A stretch of 64,000 nucleotides of DNA. Origin: Aurantimonas sp. Leaf443 (GTDB taxonomy: Bacteria; Pseudomonadota; Alphaproteobacteria; Rhizobiales; Rhizobiaceae). Where the stretch lies: assembly GCF_001425575.1 (NCBI RefSeq), contig NZ_LMRD01000008.1, positions 408,081 to 472,080 of the forward strand. Reading direction: 5' to 3'. The notes under the pieces were generated by a model, which ran no database searches, was not told the origin of the DNA, and saw nothing but the letters and a program-made list of their open reading frames with translations. Each line of letters starts with the position of its first letter. Position 1 is the first letter of the stretch. Of the stretch, positions 48,038 through 55,544 are shown piece by piece. Both the position numbers and the translations under genes were made by a program.

Positions 48038-49273
48038 TCAGAAGCGCCGGGACTGCTTGACGAGCGCGCCGTCCTTGAGGATGAGCGGCATGTGGCGGCC
48101 CTGCCCGGTCAGGAGCGAGAGATCGGCCAGCGGGTCTCCGTCGACGACGATCATGTCGGCGAAGGCGCCGGGGGCGAGCGTGCCGATCCGGCCCTCCATC
48201 CCCACGATCCGAGCCGCGTCGCCGAGCGCCGAGCGGATGACATCCATCGCCGGCAGGCGCTCGCCGCGCAGCACGAACTCGTCGGACTGGAAGGCGTGCA
48301 TCTCGCCGAGGAGATCGGAGCCGTAGCCCATCATCACCCCGGCCTCGTGCAGGATGCCGAGCGCCTCCAGACCCGCGCCCCGCACGTCCTCGATCTTGGC
48401 GACGGATTCGGGCGGTAGGCCGAGCGCGGCCCCGTCCTTGGCGAGGCGGTCGAAGGTGACGTTGGTCGGCACCACGAAGGCGCCCTTCTCCCGGATGAGG
48501 CGCGCCGTCTGCGGCGTCACGAGATTGCCGTGCTCGACGGAGACGACGCCGCATTCGATGGCCCGCCGGATCGCCTCGTCCGTGTAGAGATGGGCCGCGA
48601 CATAGGTCTGCGCGTTGCGCGCCTCCTCGACCGCGGCCAGGATCTCGTCGCGCGAGAAGCCGAGGAAGGCGATCGGGTCGGTGGGCGAGGAGACGCCGCC
48701 ATTGGCCATGAGCTTGATGAAGCGCGCGCCGCCCTTGATCTCCTCGCGGCAGACGCGGCGCACCTCGTCGACGCCGTCGCACACGCGCCCCAGCGCGCCG
48801 AGCCGGTCCCTGTAGTAGTCGACCGAGCGCGAATGGTTGCGGCCGCGATAGTCGGTGTGCCCGCCCGTCTGCGACAGCGCCTTGCCGCAGATCACGAGCC
48901 GCGGCCCGACGATGGCCCCCTCTTCCACCGCCTGCACGAGGCCGTGGTCGGCGCCGCCGAGATCGCGCACCGTGGTGAAGCCGCGCATCAGCATGGCGTT
49001 CATGATGCCGGCGGCGCGCAGCGCGACGAGCGAGTTCGGCAGCTCGGCATTGGCGCCGAGGTCGGGCGTGGCGGCGATGACGTGGACGTGGCAGTCGATG
49101 AGGCCGGGCATCAGGGTGAGGCCGCCGAGGTCGATCACGGTCGCCGAAGCGCTCGACAAGGACGGGCCGGTCTCGCGGATGACGCGATCCTCGACGAGGA
49201 CGTCGAGGGCGTCGGACGGCCGGTCCTGCGTTCCGTCGACGATGCGGGCGTTCTTGAGAAGAAGGAGGCTCAC
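48038..49273 (-). CDS. Metal-dependent amidohydrolase (imidazolonepropionase/prolidase-like)
   Basis: Protein of 411 residues from GTG 49273, overlapping the tetR stop (GTGA). It has the full binuclear amidohydrolase set: H62 and H64 in DCHVHV, K187 in FIKLMANGG (carboxylated lysine bridging the metals), H228 in AAHLYTDEA, H248 in VEHGNL and D320 in GYGSDLLG. The closest relatives in pattern are Xaa-Pro or N-acyl/peptidase-like members of the imidazolonepropionase group. It probably hydrolyses the compound imported by the downstream LivKHMGF-type transporter. Cytoplasmic; no signal peptide. Confidence 0.85.
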   Translation of the reverse strand: MSLLLLKNARIVDGTQDRPSDALDVLVEDRVIRETGPSLSSASATVIDLGGLTLMPGLIDCHVHVIAATPDLGANAELPNSLVALRAAGIMNAMLMRGFTTVRDLGGADHGLVQAVEEGAIVGPRLVICGKALSQTGGHTDYRGRNHSRSVDYYRDRLGALGRVCDGVDEVRRVCREEIKGGARFIKLMANGGVSSPTDPIAFLGFSRDEILAAVEEARNAQTYVAAHLYTDEAIRRAIECGVVSVEHGNLVTPQTARLIREKGAFVVPTNVTFDRLAKDGAALGLPPESVAKIEDVRGAGLEALGILHEAGVMMGYGSDLLGEMHAFQSDEFVLRGERLPAMDVIRSALGDAARIVGMEGRIGTLAPGAFADMIVVDGDPLADLSLLTGQGRHMPLILKDGALVKQSRRF

Positions 49274-49917
49274 GCTGGATCTTGTCCTGTGGTCGGTGCG
49301 CTCGGCGCGCCCGCGGGCGGCACGCGCGGATGGAGAAGCATGCGAAGGCTCGCCTTCCAGAAGGCGAGGATCTCGCGGAAATAGTCGGCGTCGTCGCGCA
49401 CGATGGTCTGCTGGACCATGCCGCGGATGAGGCACATCGTGGCGTTGAGCATTACCCGCGCGCGGTCCGGATCGATGCCCTCGGGCCGCGCCAGCGTCGC
49501 CCAGACCTCGTCGAGCGCCGAATGGAACTCCTTCACGACCGGGATCATCCGCGCCTTGAAGCTCGCGTTGTGGCGCAGCTCCGGCAGGTATTCGAGCGTC
49601 GTGTAGTAGAGGCCGCTCGTCATCAGCTCCCAGAGATAGTCGATCACGAGGTCGGACGGGTTCGGCCGGCCGACGGACTCCTCGACGAAGGACTTCATCT
49701 CCACGATCACCAGCCGCAGCTGGTGCTCGAGGGCGGAGGCGATCAGCTCCTCCTTGGAGGCGAAGTGATGGGTCAGCGCCCCGCGCGAGACGCCGGCCTC
49801 GAGCGAGATGTCCGGCGTCGTCAGCCGCGAATAGCCCTGGCGCAGCAGGAGGCGGATGGTCGCCTCCATGAGGAGCCGGCGCGTCTCGGCGCTCTTCTGA
49901 TCCTGCGTGCGTTGCAT
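49270..49917 (-). CDS. TetR-family transcriptional regulator
   Basis: Protein of 215 residues. The N-terminal helix-turn-helix has ETRRLLMEATIRLLLRQGYS, then TTPDISLEAGVSRGALTHHF and ASKEELIASALEHQL, typical of the UidR/YcdC branch. The helical ligand domain follows with MLNATMCLIRGMVQQTIVRD. It is the first gene of a minus-strand operon with the amidohydrolase and liv genes. A palindrome at 49958-49975 upstream is the likely operator for autoregulation. Effector unknown. Confidence 0.85.
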   Translation of the reverse strand: MQRTQDQKSAETRRLLMEATIRLLLRQGYSRLTTPDISLEAGVSRGALTHHFASKEELIASALEHQLRLVIVEMKSFVEESVGRPNPSDLVIDYLWELMTSGLYYTTLEYLPELRHNASFKARMIPVVKEFHSALDEVWATLARPEGIDPDRARVMLNATMCLIRGMVQQTIVRDDADYFREILAFWKASLRMLLHPRVPPAGAPSAPTTGQDPA

Positions 49918-49957
49918 GGAACACCCTTCGATGACCGACAGAATGCTCCCATTTTCA

Positions 49958-49975
49958 AAACATGCAAGCCTGTTT
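49958..49975. promoter_or_regulatory. Candidate TetR operator
   Basis: AAACA, 8 bases, TGTTT inverted repeat 40 bases upstream of the tetR start, in a conspicuously A/T-rich stretch of an otherwise GC-rich region. The AAACA-N8-TGTTT form is common for this TetR branch. Confidence 0.5.
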
Positions 49976-50169
49976 GTTTTGCAGTCCTGGGCGAATATTG
50001 ACCAGGGGAACTATGACGTTCCCAGCAGGCCTTCGCCGCGGGGGGATCGCGGGATCCTGCGCCTTCGCGCCGACCGGGGCCTGCGGGCCGGGCCTACCCG
50101 CGCCCGACGCTCCGCCGCGCCGGGCGATCCGGGCGCGATCCCGCAGGCCGGACGGCGCTCGGCCGCTGT

Positions 50170-50886
50170 TCACCCGTTTCGGGCGACGACGGCGAAGCCG
50201 CCATGGATCATCCGCCTGCCGTCGAACGGCATCGGATCGTCCGCCATCGCCGTCTGCATCTGCGCGACGATGCCCTTCTGCCCGACATCGCGCGTCGCCT
50301 TGTCCGGCCATTCGATCCAGGAGAAGCAGACCGTCTCGCCGGGCTCGGCCTTCACGGAACGGGGAAAGTCGGTGAGCGTGCCCGAGGGCATGTCGACGCC
50401 CCAGCATTCGACATGGCGCGTCGCCCCGTGGCGCAGGACCACGAGCGCGGCCTCCCGGCAGTGCCGCACGAACGCCTCGCGCCGGTGCGTCGGCACGGCG
50501 AGGACGAAGCCGTCGACATAGCCGAAGGCACCGCCCGGCCCCTCGTCCACCACCGGCTCGAAGCCGCCCAGGATCATGCGCCGCCCGTCGAAGGCCAGGG
50601 CGGACATCTCCCTGCGCGGCTCGGTCCTCATCGCCGTCTCGGCGGCGTCGCAGGTCGCCTTGTCCGGCCAGACGACCCAGCCGAAGGCGACGTCCTCGCC
50701 CTCCCCGGCCGCGACGGCGCGGTAGAAGTCGGTCGACACGCCCTTCGGCACGTCGTCGCCCATCGCATCGACGACGCTCGAGGCGCCGAGCTCGCGCAGG
50801 ATCGGCGCCGCCGTCGCGGCCTCTTGCGCGAAACGCCCGTGCTTCGATCGCTCGACGGGGATCACGCATCCCGTGACATAGGGCAT
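50170..50886 (-). CDS. Protein with two tandem DUF1428 (YbaA-like) domains
   Basis: Protein of 238 residues, twice the usual 115-120. Each half has the same order of motifs. Half 1 has YVTGCVIPV, DDVPKGVSTDFYRAV, VAFGWVVWPDKATCDA and FDGRRMILGGFEPV. Half 2 has YVDGFVLAVP, VDMPSGTLTDFPRSV, VCFSWIEWPDKATRDV and FDGRRMIHGGFAVV. DUF1428 proteins are small alpha/beta-barrel dimers, so the fused halves may form an internal pseudo-dimer. The ribosome site AAAGGAGA is strong. Function of the family is unknown. Monocistronic. Confidence 0.82.
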   Translation of the reverse strand: MPYVTGCVIPVERSKHGRFAQEAATAAPILRELGASSVVDAMGDDVPKGVSTDFYRAVAAGEGEDVAFGWVVWPDKATCDAAETAMRTEPRREMSALAFDGRRMILGGFEPVVDEGPGGAFGYVDGFVLAVPTHRREAFVRHCREAALVVLRHGATRHVECWGVDMPSGTLTDFPRSVKAEPGETVCFSWIEWPDKATRDVGQKGIVAQMQTAMADDPMPFDGRRMIHGGFAVVARNG

Positions 50887-51099
50887 CTGCGTCTCCTTTC
50901 GGTTCGGGACGGGGCCGGTTTCGCTCGACCGCCGCGCGTCATGCCGCCGCGCGTTCGGAACGGCCTGTCTCGGCCTTTGCCGCGAGGCGCTTCAACGTCT
51001 TCCGGCATCGCAGGGTCGGTCCCGAAGGGCCCGTCCACAGGCCGGCCGACCTCAGCCGCCCGGCACGTAACGCGCCGCCAGGGCGCTTCGTCCGGGTGT

Positions 51100-51528
51100 T
51101 CAGTCCAGAAGAACCACGGCCTCAACCTCGAAAAGCATAGGCTCGATGGCAAGCCTCGGCACTGGAACCAACGTCTGCGCAGGCAGCTTGGTGCCGAACA
51201 TCCCCGTCACGTTCTCAGTCAATACGCCAAGCTTCGACATATCGTGATCGACCACGTAGACTGTCAGTTTCACGACCTGATCCGAGCGAGCGCCGAGTGC
51301 GGCTATCACCGCAGCGAGATTGGCATAGGCCTGTTTCACCTGTCCGCCGAAATCCGAAGGGAGTGCGCCGGTCCTATCCTGCCCGCCTTGGCCGGAGATG
51401 AAAGCCAGCCGACCGGACATCGGAGTGACGACCGCCGTGCTGTAGCCGTTCGGTGTGGGGTCATGCAGGTGGGAAGGGTTGACGATAACCGGCATGGCGG
51501 CGGCGGATGCTCGGCTCTGTGAGGTCAT
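51100..51528 (-). CDS. RidA/YjgF/YER057c/UK114 family protein lacking the deaminase arginine
   Basis: Protein of 142 residues with a GGAGAG ribosome site. The fold is clear from NPSHLHDPTPNGYSTAVVT, LAFISGQGGQDRTG, QVKQAYANLAAVIAALGA and VKLTVYVVD. Enamine/imine deaminase members have an arginine in the PAR motif near the C-terminus; here it is Q118 in LPAQTLVPVPRLA, so RidA-type deaminase activity is doubtful and another subfamily role is likely. Divergent from the WYL regulator across a perfect palindrome. Third codon positions are less GC-biased than in most neighbours, suggesting acquisition. Confidence 0.82.
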   Translation of the reverse strand: MTSQSRASAAAMPVIVNPSHLHDPTPNGYSTAVVTPMSGRLAFISGQGGQDRTGALPSDFGGQVKQAYANLAAVIAALGARSDQVVKLTVYVVDHDMSKLGVLTENVTGMFGTKLPAQTLVPVPRLAIEPMLFEVEAVVLLD

Positions 51529-51573
51529 GTTCTCTCTCCGTGTTGGCTTGCGACGACCCAGCTAGAGGAAATC

Positions 51574-51592
51574 GGTGCCAAAATTTGGCACC
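51574..51592. promoter_or_regulatory. Perfect 9+9 operator palindrome between ridA-like and WYL regulator genes
   Basis: GGTGCCAAA, A, TTTGGCACC. It lies 46 bases before the RidA-family start and 21 before the regulator start. The right half with following bases (TGGCACCGAATGTGC) also has the GG-N10-GC spacing of a sigma-54 promoter, which may be chance. Confidence 0.7.
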
Positions 51593-51612
51593 GAATGTGC
51601 TATTCTCCACCC

Positions 51613-52350
51613 ATGAACATTCGCCTCCGGCACGACACCATCGTCCGTATCCTGCGTCGGAACGGAACCTCGACCGTCAACGAACTGGCCGAGGAGCTCG
51701 GTGCATCCAGACGAACCGTGCTGCGGGACATCGCGGCGCTGCGTGACCAAGGCTTCGTCATCCATTCGGAATCGGGCCGGGGCGGGGGGATTCAGCTCGA
51801 TGCTGAATCGATGCAAACCACGACACGACTCTGCGTGACGGAGGTCTTCGCGCTGATCATCAGCGTTGCGGCGATGCGCGCTGCCCGATCTCTTCCCTTT
51901 GCCAATCTTGCCGATACAGGGCTCGCAAAGATCGAGAAGACCTTGCCCGTCGATAAGATACGCGATCTGCGCCGGCTTCTCGACTGCCTTTATATCGGAC
52001 AACTGTCACCCAGGCAGGACATTTCAGGTCTGGGTTCGATCGATCCGGATCTGCTGCCCGCGTTCGAGACCGCATTTCTCCAACGGCTCCACCTGAGGTT
52101 CCATTACCGGGACGCCAAAGGCGCAGGAACCCTCCGAGAGGTGGAACCGCAGGCTGTGCTGATACTACCGCCGCTGTGGTATCTCGTGGCATGGGATCCG
52201 GCCCGCAAAGATTTCCGCCATTTCCGCATGGACAGAATCGGTGCGCCGGGGATCGTCGAAGGTCCACTGTTTCGTCGAAAGAGAGTGCCCTTCGAGGACG
52301 ACGTCTGCCCTTTCCACAAGGCGACTGTCTCGTCCTCCCACGATGGCTGA
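51613..52350 (+). CDS. HTH_11/WYL-type (YafY-like) transcriptional regulator
   Basis: Protein of 245 residues from ATG 51613; ATG 51595 would start only 3 bases beyond the operator palindrome. The DeoR-like N-terminal winged helix has RHDTIVRILRRNGTSTVNEL and LGASRRTVLRDIAALRDQGF. The C-terminal half is a WYL domain with LRFHYRDAKGAGTLREVEP, LILPPLWYLVAWDPARKDFR and HFRMDRIGAPGIVEG. Such regulators often control the divergent gene; here that is the RidA homologue. Base use is visibly less GC-rich than around it, so the pair looks horizontally acquired. A dyad-bound autoregulator is the simplest model. Confidence 0.85.
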   Translation: MNIRLRHDTIVRILRRNGTSTVNELAEELGASRRTVLRDIAALRDQGFVIHSESGRGGGIQLDAESMQTTTRLCVTEVFALIISVAAMRAARSLPFANLADTGLAKIEKTLPVDKIRDLRRLLDCLYIGQLSPRQDISGLGSIDPDLLPAFETAFLQRLHLRFHYRDAKGAGTLREVEPQAVLILPPLWYLVAWDPARKDFRHFRMDRIGAPGIVEGPLFRRKRVPFEDDVCPFHKATVSSSHDG

Positions 52351-53416
52351 CCGTGATGTGGTCCGGGACCGCGGAGGCGTGGCGTTACGGAGATGGACCG
52401 GCTTCGATCCTTATCGCACAAGCTCCGTTCCCGCTTCAGAGCCGCCGATCCGTGGCCCCGCCGCGAGCCCGCCGCGAGCCGGACGCCACCAACCCGACAA
52501 GGGGCGGACGATGCTTGCGCATGCCGCCACCATGGTTCCAGCTGCGCGATGATTGGGGCACGCCGCCGGACGCTTCGGTCGCCTGTCAACGGGCGATGGT
52601 CTTCCGCTTCCGACAGAAGCCGGATCGAGGCCCGATGGCCGCTGTCGTCTTCTTCCGCGCCGGCGACGGCACGCTCTCGGTTACGCCCGCCGCCGACGCC
52701 GACGCCGAACTTGCCGCCGAGATCGAGCCGTCGCCCCTCACCGCGGTAATGCCTTCGGCGCAGCAAAAGTGCGTTCCAGAAATGTCGAGGATGCCGCCGG
52801 GAAGGCCGAACTGGTCGATCCCCATGCCGGTCGCGACGCAGACGAGACCCGCCACCGTCCCGGCCCCTCGTCCACCACTGGCTCGAGCGCCAAGCATGAA
52901 GGCTCGGGAGACCGCAATGATCTTCGTCGAAGGCCGCGGCGGCATCGCCGCCTACAATGCCTTCTGCTTCCAAACGGCACGGCCGTGCGCGAGGACGCGG
53001 AACCCTGCGACCGCGGCCGCCTCCGTCGGGATGAAGACGCCACTGGCGATGCCGGCCATCGGGATGACGGGCGTCAGCATCGGCAGGATCGCGCCGAGTC
53101 CCGTGACGACCGCACGGCGCAGGGCGATGGGCGATGGGAGCCGTGCTGTATGGAATAGACGTGGTCGAAGACCATGACGGCGAAGGCGATGACCAAGCCG
53201 GGGACCCGGAGGCCGCCGGGCGTTCTGGACGCGCCGGTTGCCGGGCCGGACCGGCATCGATGGCGACGCGGGCCGGCCGCTGCGGGCTGCGCCGGAGGCG
53301 GGATGGGCAACGCACGCGCCGGGGGACGCCGGCCGTCCTTGCGCAGCGTGCGAAACGACCGGTGGTCCCATCCCCGTCCGGCGCAGACATGGTCCGGCCG
53401 GACGGGTTCGGGGCGC
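52351..53416. other. Degenerate region with no intact gene
   Basis: About 1.07 kb between the WYL gene and the sugar-type binding protein gene. All long open frames here lack family sequence, ribosome sites and consistent codon use. The only recognisable content is the decayed TRAP permease described separately (52780-53220, minus). It reads as an erosion zone at the end of the acquired ridA/WYL segment. Confidence 0.6.
52780..53220 (-). pseudogene. Remnant of a TRAP transporter large permease (DctM-like)
   Basis: On the minus strand one frame reads VPGLVIAFAVMVFDHVYSIQ then HGSHRPSP, and a second frame takes over with ALRRAVVTGLGAILPMLTPV, IPMAGIASGVFIPTEAAAVA. This is the central DctM region, where PVI-GGI-G-FTPTEAAAVA is diagnostic. 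The switch of frame near 53115-53130 lies in a short tandem CCCATCG repeat. A further frame shows VATGMGIDQFGLPGG, resembling the later GIDPVHFG motif. Both ends are missing. Confidence 0.55.
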
Positions 53417-54478
53417 TCAACGCGGCGGCAGCTTCATCCAGGCGGGGACGGCGACGTCGGCATGGGCGAATTGCGGCAGCTTGGCGGAGAGTTCCTCCAT
53501 ATTGGCGATGTTCTGGTCGTTGAGCTGGGCCTGCGTGATGAGGGTCGGGGGTACGATCACCGAGGCGCCGGGATTCTCGCCGGCCAGAAGCATGGCGAGC
53601 GCGCGCACCGAAACCTCGCCGACGACGGCGGGGTTCGTCGCGGCGGTCGCGACCCAGGCCGAGCCCGGCTCGCGCATCGCCGCGATGTCGGCGGTCGAGA
53701 TGTCGGCGGAATAGATCCTGATGTCGCCGGACATGCCCGCCTCGTCCACCGCGATCTTCACGCCCTTGGCGAACTCGTCGTAGGGGGCGAAGACGACCTG
53801 GATCGACGGATTGGCGCGCAGCACGGCCGAGGCCTGGTTGGCGACCGAATTGGCGATGGGATTGTCCATCGTGCCCCAGCGCGCGATCTCCTCGATGCCG
53901 GAATATTTCGCCTTGAACTCGCTCCAGGTCTCGTCGCGCCGGTCGAGCGGCGCGATCCCGGCCACGTAGACGTAGCCCGCCTCGAAATCCTCGCCATTGT
54001 CCTTGATCGCCTGCTCCAGCGCGAGGCGGGCCAGGTCCCTGTCGGACTGCTCGACCTGCGGCACCGCCGGGTTCTCGACATTGACGTCGAAGGCGACGAC
54101 CTTGATGCCGGCGTCGAGCGCGCGCTGGACGGCGGGCTTCATCGATTCCGTCAGGCCGTGCTGGACGATGATGCCGTCGACGCCCAGACCGATCGCCTGG
54201 TCCATCATGTCGGACTGAAGCGCGGCGTCCTGACGGCTGTCGAAGACGCGCAGCTCGACGCCCAGCGCCTTGGCCTGCCGCTCGACGCCCGAGAGATAGG
54301 CCTGGAAGAAGTCGCCGGTCGACAGATAGCGCACGAGCGCGATGCGCGGGGTCTTCGATCCGTCGAAGGGCGCGGGCGCCGCGCCTTGCGCGAACGCCGA
54401 CAGCGGCAGGCCGGCGGCGGCCGCGCCGAGCGCCAGAGCCGTTCCGGCGAGAAGCCGGCGCCGGGTGATGCGTGTCAT
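53417..54478 (-). CDS. Sugar-type ABC transporter substrate-binding protein, probable methylthioribose binding
   Basis: Protein of 353 residues with a Tat signal (TRITRRRLLAGTALALGAAA, cleavage after AFA). The mature part is a ribose-binding-protein-like (periplasmic binding protein 4) fold: RIALVRYLSTGDFFQAYLSG, VDGIIVQHGLTESMKPAVQR, ALDAGIKVVAFDVNVENP and VFAPYDEFAKGVKIAVDEAG. It is the last gene of a minus-strand ATPase-permease-binding protein operon, divergent from mtnK-mtnA. 5-Methylthioribose is the likely ligand by context; another pentose derivative is possible. Confidence 0.85.
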   Translation of the reverse strand: MTRITRRRLLAGTALALGAAAAGLPLSAFAQGAAPAPFDGSKTPRIALVRYLSTGDFFQAYLSGVERQAKALGVELRVFDSRQDAALQSDMMDQAIGLGVDGIIVQHGLTESMKPAVQRALDAGIKVVAFDVNVENPAVPQVEQSDRDLARLALEQAIKDNGEDFEAGYVYVAGIAPLDRRDETWSEFKAKYSGIEEIARWGTMDNPIANSVANQASAVLRANPSIQVVFAPYDEFAKGVKIAVDEAGMSGDIRIYSADISTADIAAMREPGSAWVATAATNPAVVGEVSVRALAMLLAGENPGASVIVPPTLITQAQLNDQNIANMEELSAKLPQFAHADVAVPAWMKLPPR

Positions 54479-54503
54479 GGTTGGTCCTCCCTGTGGGTCT
54501 TCG

Positions 54504-55544
54504 TCATCGCGGCCGGTTGGACAGGCCGAAGGTGAACATCAGGGCTGCGACGAGGACCGCGCCCTTGATGAAGTCCTGCGCGTAATAAGGCGCGTTCATC
54601 ATGGTCAGCCCGTTGAGAAGCAGGCCGACGAAGAGGGCGCCGATCGCTGTGCCGATGGCGTTGGGCTTGCCGGCGCCGAAGACGGCGAAGCCGATGAGCG
54701 CGGCAGCGACGGCGTCGAGGAGAAGCGAATTGCCCGAGGACACGTCGCCACGTCCGACACGGGCGGCCAGAAGGACGCCGCCGACGCTCGCGAAGACGCC
54801 CGAGATCATGTAGGCGGCGATCCGGTAGGCCTCGACCGGGGCCCCGGCGAGGCGCGCGGCCCGCTCGTTGGAGCCGATCGCGTACATGATGCGCCCGAAG
54901 CGCGTGAAGGTCAGGAAGACGGTGATGAGGAGAGCCAGCGCCAGCATCACGATGACCGAGATCGGCACGAGATCGAAGACGCGATAGCGGCCGAGCGCGA
55001 GGAAGGTGGCCGCGAAGGTTCCCGTCGCGGTCGAACCGTCGGGCATCGTCATGCCGCTGGCGATGGACCGACCCTGCGTCGGGATGAGCTGGAGCCCGAG
55101 CAGCAGGAACATCATGCCGAGCGTCGCCAGGAGATCGGGAATGCGGAGGCGCACGATCAGGAGGCCGTTGACGAGGCCGACGAGCGCCCCGACCAGAAGG
55201 CACGCGCCGACCGCCGCGACGGTTCCGCCGCCGAAGACGACCATGATGTAGGACGAGGTCATCAGGCTCGTCGCCGCCACCGCTCCGATCGACAGGTCGA
55301 AGCCGCCGACGACGAGCGTCGCCGTCACGCCGAGCGCCAGGATCGCGACGATCGAGACGGACTGGAGCACGATGACGAGGTTGCGCACCGATAGGAAGGA
55401 CGGCTCCATGACCCCGAAGAACGCGACCATCAGCACGAGAAGCGCCACCAGGCCGTAGCGCACGGCGAGCGGCCTGAAGGCGACGGATTCGCGCCGGCGC
55501 TCGGGCAGGCGGGCGGCGGCGGGCGGGGCGAGGTCAGGCTGCAT
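54504..55544 (-). CDS. Sugar ABC transporter permease (RbsC family)
   Basis: Protein of 346 residues from ATG 55544 (ATG 55556 would add 4). It is predicted to have about ten membrane segments. Family motifs are LGVTATLVVGGFDLSIGAVA near residue 75 (the glycine-rich RbsC box) and LTFTRFGRIMYAIGSNERAA near 220. The C-terminal FAVFGAGKPNAIGTAIGALF and GLLLNGLTMMNAPYYAQ follow. Overlaps the ATPase gene by 11 bases and precedes the binding protein by 25. Confidence 0.9.
   Translation of the reverse strand: MQPDLAPPAAARLPERRRESVAFRPLAVRYGLVALLVLMVAFFGVMEPSFLSVRNLVIVLQSVSIVAILALGVTATLVVGGFDLSIGAVAATSLMTSSYIMVVFGGGTVAAVGACLLVGALVGLVNGLLIVRLRIPDLLATLGMMFLLLGLQLIPTQGRSIASGMTMPDGSTATGTFAATFLALGRYRVFDLVPISVIVMLALALLITVFLTFTRFGRIMYAIGSNERAARLAGAPVEAYRIAAYMISGVFASVGGVLLAARVGRGDVSSGNSLLLDAVAAALIGFAVFGAGKPNAIGTAIGALFVGLLLNGLTMMNAPYYAQDFIKGAVLVAALMFTFGLSNRPR

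Noticed and set aside
52861..52900. Short DNA similarity to the DUF1428 gene near 50540 (CGGCCCCTCGTCCACCAC)
   Set aside because: Similarity fades after about 25 bases and the frame context differs; probably chance or too short to call a duplication.
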